Origin: Sperchopsis tessellata
Lineage: Eukaryota > Arthropoda > Insecta > Coleoptera > Hydrophilidae
Length of the DNA: 29,469 nt
Direction: 5' to 3'
Assembly (NCBI GenBank): GCA_033557685.1
Contig: JAWQRN010000445.1
Span: forward strand, 1-29,469
A program made the translations under genes and the position numbers. Below are positions 18,201-27,200 of the stretch, piece after piece. The notes under the pieces are model-generated. The model did not search any database. It was given only the letters and a program-made list of their open reading frames with translations, and had not been told where the DNA came from. Position 1 is the first letter of the stretch, and each line of letters begins with the position of its first letter.

Positions 18201-21200
18201 CAACTGTTACAATTGGGAAATCTTATAAATTTAATCTGATCAAGTGACGATGACGATCTATAGAAAAATTATAATTTTGTGGAAATTATTCAAAAATGCA
18301 GAGTTTTTGCGCAGAATTTCTAGTTCCCGAAAACCTTTTAGAGTAGGTGCATAAGAAATTATTTGAAATTCTACGATGACGTTACAAATCTCGGCCTTTA
18401 AACATTCATAACAGTATGAAGTGGAGAAACTTGAGCTCTCTGATTATGAATTATCTATGTTTGGGAGTCTAAAATTAGGGGCTAGCAAGAGGAGAAGATG
18501 CAGGATATTCGGGGTAGAGACCTTAAATACATTTTGAAATTTACATCTAAGGAGGAGAAGTTAAAGGACTTTGAACTGTTGTTTAAGAGAAAAACCAGAG
18601 AAGTCCATACTTTTTCCCAGTGCCTGTAGATGAGCTGGATATAAAATATATTATTATTAATATGAAATATAATAATACAAACGGTGTGGACAGTGTTTTA
18701 ACTAAGGATGTTTTTGGTTTTCCCTTTGAAGGAATGTAGGTTGGCAAGAGTGATCTATGAGAAGGAAAATTTTTGATCAATAAGAATAACAATTTATTTA
18801 GACAGACCCTATTAACATGCCTAGCTGTTGTTACTCTAATAGGCCACATTACTGAGAGTTTCTAGAATAGGCAGCCAAGTTATGTTTAATGTAACTACAT
18901 TGCTTAATCAGGATGAAGTCATTACAGAATAGGCAAGACATTACCACTACTAGAGTGCTCTGACAATATAACGTACATAAAATTGCGGAAAACTCTAGGC
19001 TGTAGTGATGTCTGTGCTTCTACTTATCGAGAGTGTTTATGTTCCAGAATTGTGTTCTATGAGCAATAACTTGAACTCAACAGAGGGATCATTGTATACT
19101 ATTATCCCTGAGGTTGAAAACTATATGTTTTCATCTACTAAAGTATCAATTATTAGAAAGAGGCAGTCTTTAACTCTAAACTTGGAAGTTCACCGGGGAG
19201 GGAAGTGGGTTGACTTTTACATCAGGGCAACTAGGTTATGTAACAAATTTAGATGTTAGATCTCTGAATTTTAGAAAAAAATATATTTTATTTACAATTT
19301 TATGATTCTATTTACACCTATGTGTAATTGAAATATGAATATCATGGTTGGTGGAGTTTTATAATACAAAATAAGTAAATAAATAGTTGTTGAAAAGAAA
19401 GTGGTAGCATTTTTACTTTATCAGGTAGCATCTATTAACTACATTATTACTTTATTCAGTAACTACAAGTGTCAACCATTTTAATGAAAATTGACTTGGA
19501 AAATTAAATTAATTGGTCTAGGTTTGTAAATCTAAATAGTTGCAAAACACATACTTAGAGCCTCTAAACGGTTTTCACCCCAAAAAAACATTCATATGGA
19601 TAGTAACTGTTGAAGTCTATTACATTTAATAAGTGACAAAACCTTTTTTGTTCAGGCTAGTAGATAATTCAGTGAAAGCGATATTTATTATCATAGTTTA
19701 GTTTAGCTCAGAGTACACTACAGTTTTCTCGTCATGTACTTTGTCCTCAGAACAGATGGCGACCTTTGAAGCAAAATCAAACAAAATACAACAAACTAGA
19801 TTCTCTCTGGTTCATGCTGGTGTAATATTAGTGTTTGGGTACTACCGGAAACAGACAAATAATATAGAGGAGAACCTTACACATGGACAACAAATAAGGC
19901 AGAATAAAGTATTATTTAAGGATTTATTTTGTTCTTTGGGTACATCACTAGGAACCATAATATGAAATTATTGATTTAGAGAAAAGCTAACAAAAAATAG
20001 ACACGAGCTAAATCTTAATGCCATTGGATTCAGACCATCTAGCTCCTTCATGCCTACATAGAATAGAGATTGCAGTTATTCACAATGCAATTTCTTGTTT
20101 GAGTTCATTTAGCTTAAATTTTATATTTTTATATTCCAATTATTGTTTAAAAGTTACAATACCATTTTTTTTAGGAAAAGCACTGGTAGACATTTAACAG
20201 TATGGACTATTGGCAGCTGTAACACTACTGTCAATATATTTGTAATTGCTTTATTGGCTTCAAAAATATCAAAACATATTGTACGATCATTACGTCATTC
20301 TCTGGAAAAAGGGCTACACCATTATTTGAAAGATCCTAATTGGAAGCACGTTATTGATAAATGGCAATTCAACATGCAATGCTGTGGTGTGAATAAATAT
20401 GATGACTGGCATAAGATAGCATGGATTGACAAGTATCATGTGAATACTGATAGTGTGTTATTTAAAGAGTAAGTATTAACTGTAGTTTTTACCTGTTTAC
20501 GCAATTATTTCATTCACGTTTAGTATTTCCATTCAAATTTACTATTTCCTTTGTACTTTTCAAATGTAATTATATGATCAATCTTCTCAATCAAGAAATT
20601 TTTCCCAGTTTTAAGTATCAAATGTATCTATAAAATAATAGATCATATATATTCAAATAAAAAAGGCACAAATGAAATGAAAAATGTGTGTGACTTTATT
20701 TCAACGAGTAAAATAGAGAAGACATTAACATAGTGTGCGATGAATGGAATGGATGAATTAAAAATACTCCCTTTGACTTGCTACATACTTATTCCAACGT
20801 TGAAGTCTCTTCTTAAAACAGTCCTGGAAGCCACCTTTCATTAGTGATTTTCATCATTTTGTCGTGGCCTTTTCTATCAATTCAAAAACTAATTTCTTAC
20901 CAGAATATATCAGGACACAATGAAACAGAAACGGTTTGGGGTTTGAGAAAGATGAAAAATCAATTAGATACTTTACATACCCATAATAAGAATTACAAAT
21001 GCTACGTAATATCTATAAATATGTAATAACTTAAAGACCTTCTACACTCTAATATACAACTCAAAGCAAAAGAGAAATTGCGAACATATAGAGAAATCTA
21101 ATACGAAAGCAACATCTTTGAGATTTATATATCAGGAAATATGAAAGCAGAGAGGTATTAAATACACAGAGGGCAACTTAACCGCATACCAGTTTAATAG

Positions 21201-24200
21201 GTACTTTTTTAAGATTGGTAGATTAACTGTGGGAACCATAAACTCTCCTTCATACTTAGACGAAGCCAAATTCAGCCTTGAAATCCATGTTTTTGAATTT
21301 TACTACAGTTCACGAGTTTAAAAAATAGATCAAGAGACACTAATGGCTTATCTGTGTCTTTGTTCAGGGAGATGGAGGACATTGGGCTGATCTAATTGAT
21401 ATTTTTTTATTAATAGGTGCTTGGAAGAAAGTACATTCCCAAATTAACACAAAACTATAAATGCTTGCGCGAACTATAGGCCAGCATTCGTGTAGTGAAT
21501 GGTTTCAAAAGTTTGTGAATTTATAATTAAAAGAAGAATAGTAGATTTCCTAGAGAAGATTTCTGCAAATCACCACAGCTACAGGAAATATAGGTTAACG
21601 GTAACGACCATCATCGATATTATTACAAGATTTTTCATCCCTTCTCGCACCTAATTTAAATAGCCCAACAGAATGGCTTTTTCCAGTACATCTACGTCCA
21701 TTAATAGCTGCCTTTCACCCCATTAATTTATCTTTATTCACTCTTAGGTCATCATTAATAGGTCCATATTCCGCTAAGATTAAGAACTTCTGATGGCGAA
21801 CACTTAAACGAAGCTAGATCAACCAAGAGAAGATACATTCATGCTGCTTTGTATATGCTTTCACTGTATCACTTTCAGTTACTGCTGCACGTTATGCCCT
21901 TTGTCATTCCCATTTACACCTGACCAGATTGCTAAACTACCTATTTCAAGAACTTCTGTGTCTTTCCCGTTCCGCGTTTCTAATCATCAATTCAATTTTT
22001 AGTATGAAGCGAAGATTTATTTCTACAATCTAAGTAATAACGTGTTTACTGTATAGTGGCATTTTTATCTGTTTTTTAATTATTTTTGCCAATTGTTATT
22101 GGTATACATAAACTATTCAAATAAATCTACAACAATTTCACACGAAGACTTTTGAGAATAAAAATCACGATAAATTTGTATATTTTTCAAGTATCAGCCT
22201 AATTGTTTAAGTGACTTTGCAGTAGCTATTGTTCTGTATATAAGTCACAAATTATTTTATAACTTAAATTCACATCACCAATGGTTTACTACTTGCTGCG
22301 CTCTCTGGATTTTTCCCTGCACCTTCTTGCAAATTATAATATATTTACTTAATTCATTATTTTATTTTAGATTCAGAACATCACAAGAGCATATTCACCT
22401 ACCTGTAGTTCCTTGGAGTTGTTGCAGAACAGATTTTCCAATGCAGTGCTTTCATGATCCTTTACAGCAAATTAATTCAAAACACCTATGGGCAGATCAG
22501 CCGAATCTTATATTAGACTCTATAAGCAATGAAGGATGCCTAAACGTGCTAAGAAAACCAATAGAGGGCTTTCTCTCATACTTAATAGTATTTTGCATAC
22601 TATTGGTGGTTTTCCAGGTAATTAATACATATTAACCAAGATTTTCAAATGTATACTTTCTGAAGTTGTCCCCTAAGTTATATGATATGGTTTAGACGCT
22701 GGATAATAAAATAAGTTAATAACATGCTGAAAAAAAAATTCTTTTCAGTCTGTTTGTCAAGACATTTCATATGTCGTTGTTCCTGGCTTTTCATATTTGA
22801 TCTAACCAAATTGCCTTTATTGTCTGGAGTCAACGACAAGACGTCATTCTCTATTAAAATACATGAAACCTCAACCTCTCTTTGGGGCTATTAAACAGTG
22901 CATGTGGATGATAGCACATTAGTCGTAATTTAAAACTCACACAGATCGTTACGCTGTCGGACAGCTATGCGATGCTGTTTATTAATTTATTTATTCTACG
23001 AATTTTAAACATTATTATTAATTTTTTTTTAATTTAATTTCCATCTTCTGGACTTTTTTAGAAGTTTCTTTTTTTCCTAAATAATATACATACAAATTCT
23101 ATTTCATTTTTATTTTATTATTCAGGCATTATTATCATATCTTCGACATTTACTCTGTGCATTACACTTCTACGGTTAATTTATTATTTAACCAAAGACT
23201 TCAGATAATAGAGGTTGGTTTGGTGGAAGTCTTTTGTACATTTGAATTGTGACGTGTTGTTACTCAAAGCGTCCCTACGTGGGATTTGATATGTGTAGAG
23301 CGTGAAAGTTATACCACTCTATATGATAAACTGTTACTTCATCAAACTATACATATTTCTTTGACAGAGCAGATTTAATGATTGGTGTGGTAATTGGACA
23401 CTTCATTAATATTGATATGTTTTAAGCTATACTTTAGCTTAAGCTTATGCACAGGGCTGAGAAGGTTACCTCACCAACCATTGCACATTTTATAGCCGCA
23501 GATAGCCCGTAAAGATCTTTGATGTTATTGTTGATGCATTTTAGCAGCTACATTTTACGATAGAAGAGTGTAGAGGAGTAGTGTTAACGAGGACTTGGAG
23601 TGTGGAACGTGGGATGCCTAAAGTAAATGGCAAAGCTTACTTTATCCTCAGTACCTATTTTCTATGAAACACTGTAAACATATTACTTAATAATATATTA
23701 GTAATTATTTGTTCACGTTCAATTATTGTAAAGTGTCCATCTTAGTGATCCAAAATTGGTTTTGGATTACAGCTTTTGGAACTGCAAGTTTACCTGTACA
23801 ATAGATTAAGCAAATTATCATAAGTGCCTTAACCATCGAGTCAATTATATGCTGAGGGTTGACAAATTTATTTTAATTGAAAGTTGATTTTAGGTGGTTG
23901 TTTCTAGAACTGCAAGTCAGTTAGTAGAATAGAGCCTAGTTACGGTTTTGTGTCTGGTTTAATAGAGGCCTTAAACTTCCATCGCTTCTTCACCCATTGT
24001 CTATATGATCACTCTATTCTTGTTTGCCACTTGAGACAAGTATTTATTTGCCCACACCTAGTCAGGTCATTTCAACATCTTACTTTTTGTATAAAATACA
24101 AAAATCTTAGTAGTTTTACGAGATATTTTTGTATAAATAAACCCCTTTGAGGGTCCTTATAATAGTTTACATGGAAGGCGGTATCAACATCATGCTCCTA

Positions 24201-27200
24201 GGTTGGGCTGGTGCTGATGAAAACTTCACAAGATCCAAGAAATTTTAAGTAACTTTTATGTCCATACTATTATTACAGATTATCTTAATAGTGTTGTCAA
24301 GAATACTTTATACTTCATGTAAGAATGCCATAGTATTAGGTGATCCTGATGGAATAGCTCCTGGATGGGTATTTACAAGAAATTGCATTGGAAACAAGCC
24401 AGGACGTACATTATCAGAAATTTTGATTGTAAGTTTCTATTAAAGATTTTTCTTTGTCATTTTGAATAATTATTGAAATCAGTCATTTTATTTGCAAAAT
24501 GTTGAGAAGGCAAATTACTTTTAATCGCTGCATTCTTTATGAGTGTATGTACAACACAAGTTCAAACATAAGTGTAATATGCTCGTAATCTTCACCCTAA
24601 ATCTCTATAAATATATTAAGTATATAAGAAAGTAGATAAAATAAATAAGTAAAAATCAGACAAAAATACTACCATATAGAAAACATGCTATTATACAGGG
24701 TACAGAAATCAAAAGGAAATAAATCTTCAGTGCTTACTAAAAATAGGATTGTTATTTTCAAATAAGTTGGTTTTGATAAAATAGATTCATAAATAATGGC
24801 CGTTTTTGGTAGAGAATCAAACAAAATTGTTTAATTTCATTTAATTTTTATTTGAAACATCTGGCCACATTGCAAAAATCAACAATTACGGGCATTCAAT
24901 CACCTAAATATCGCTCGCAAACTAACGACATAGAATCTCACAGGTATACATAATTTAAAATAAAAATAAAACTATTACAGTTATTCAATATCGAAAAAAA
25001 TAAAATCAAACAATTCGATACTAAAATAGATAACATTGAATACAACAGAGCAAATTATTCATATTAATATATCATCACATGTTTGCATCAAAGTACTCCT
25101 GCATGGTATACAACACATTCTCCTTAACATACTTCTTAATCTTTCCTTTACATGCACTCTCTAAATGGATGGTCTAAAACGTCATACCTGATGGTATTGT
25201 TACGATTTTACTGGGTTCGATTTAAACTATTTATTTACACATTTAACACTAACATTAAGCTAACATTTTATTTACAAACACTTGTTCACTACATTAACTA
25301 ACATTTTATTTTTAAACTCTAACTATTTACTTTTAATATTTCATTTATATCACTGGAGTACTTCTTCTGTACTGACTTGAACAGAAATCACGTGTGAACT
25401 GTTTTTCCATCTGATGCCCATTCCTTCTACAGCCAGCTGGCTGGTTTGCAGTCGGAAACCGGTATGCTTTTCTTCTGTTTTTTAAACGGAATTACGAGCA
25501 GGTGGCCGATAACGAAATTCTAAGAAATCTGGCCAGCTGCATATATAAATTCTGAGAAATCTAGCCACCTGCAGGTGCATAAAACTAGATTCTTCGAATT
25601 TCGTTAATAACGGTTATCTTAAAACATTTGTGCTGTTGCTAACTCGATTTCGGATCTCAAGGTGGCAATATTTTGTAACAGTATTATACATAAATGTCAC
25701 TGAGTAGTAAGGATTAGTCAAAAACTCACTCGCAGATCCTGATAAGTTAGTTGTCTTCCTGCTGTGAATTCACTGCACAGTGCAGTGAATACATTCGTTG
25801 AAGTAACATCTCTCACTTTGAAAATGTCCCTTGCAACAGTGGACGAAACTTCGGCACTTATCAGAGCCTCTACACGGTTTCCACTCGGAAACAACATTCA
25901 TACAGATAATATCCTTAGAAGTCTATTACATTTAATATCATCTCCACTTTTTCTGAATTTAGTTTTTGTGCAACTTCTGCCCTCTTCAAATAGTATGGAA
26001 AAGTCAATTTTGCAGCTCCCTTTTGAATTTTTGGCTTCTTTCAACGGAAAGGTTGGCATTCAAGAAAAATTATCCCATTGATCTAGCAAGTTCTAATATG
26101 TCCCCAATTTAAATTTCTGCCGATTCAAGCATGTTTTCTATTTATAAGGATATGATTTCGATACAGTGCTTAATTGAAAATTACTTCGATTTCGAATCTT
26201 TTATGTCTAAAATCCATTGTAATGGTCTTCCGATGTAATAAGTTTTAAAGGTATAAATAATACCTTGATCTAATGGCTGGAGCAACGAAGTAGTGGTAGA
26301 AACACTACTTGGACGTTGGGATGACATAAATTTTGTGGGTGACCTCACCTGACCTGTATTATCTAATAGAAATAGCGCCTTGAAGTCTAAATTTTTTGCT
26401 TTAAATAATATTAAACCTCTGACAGAAAACAATTTAGATACCATTCTCTAAATAAAACTCCAGTTAGCCAAGCTTTTAAATTTGCTTTTCAGTAACTGGT
26501 AGTGTGTTTTTATTTATGCCTTTCAGTTCACTGAGATTGAAAGATCTATAAACGCATTAGTGCAGAAATGTAACGTTATACGATCTTATGATACCTTAAA
26601 TCCAAATGCAGATTTTTCTTTTTTTTATATAGGTTCTATTGGACATTTTTTCCACCAAAGCTCAGTTTCATCAGCATAAAAAACTTGTGCTGTGAATCCT
26701 TGCTTTTCTATAATTTTTTTTATACACCCTTGCAGCTTCATGCTTCGCTGATGCAGTTTCTCCTTGAATTTTTTTGCTATGAATTGCAAGATGCATTTTA
26801 ATTTTTGAAACCAACCTTTACTTGCAACAGAATCTGGGTTGACAGAAGATTCGCCATTTTCGTTAAAATGTTTCTAAATAGTAAGGGTTTATTGTTTAAT
26901 TATATTACTCTCTAATAGAATCTTTTTTTAACAGATCATCAATACAAATGCTAAGTGCTCTTTCCATATTTTGCAGATATCAAACATCCTACATTCACAG
27001 CACTTCTAATTTCCTTTTCATTTATCTTAATAGTTTAGACTTCATATAAATTTAAAGTTTTTGCAATGTTAATGTAATTGGTGTAAGGTCTCCAGATAAT
27101 TTATGCTGAGGCATTTTTGTGTGTAAACGAAGGCTTCTATTTTAATCTGCTTTTAATAATGGACCTGTTTGCAAAAGATTATTTGCTAACTTTAACATGG

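Noticed and set aside
19741..19965. 74-codon plus-strand open frame beginning MSSEQMATFEAKSNKIQQ
   Set aside because: Its composition looks mildly protein-like, but no motif, no splice context with the tetraspanin frame and no similarity could be named.
15281..20174. A missing tetraspanin exon in the 4.9-kb intron 1
   Set aside because: Exons 1 and 2 join in phase with the spacing expected between TM2 and TM3, so no additional exon is needed.
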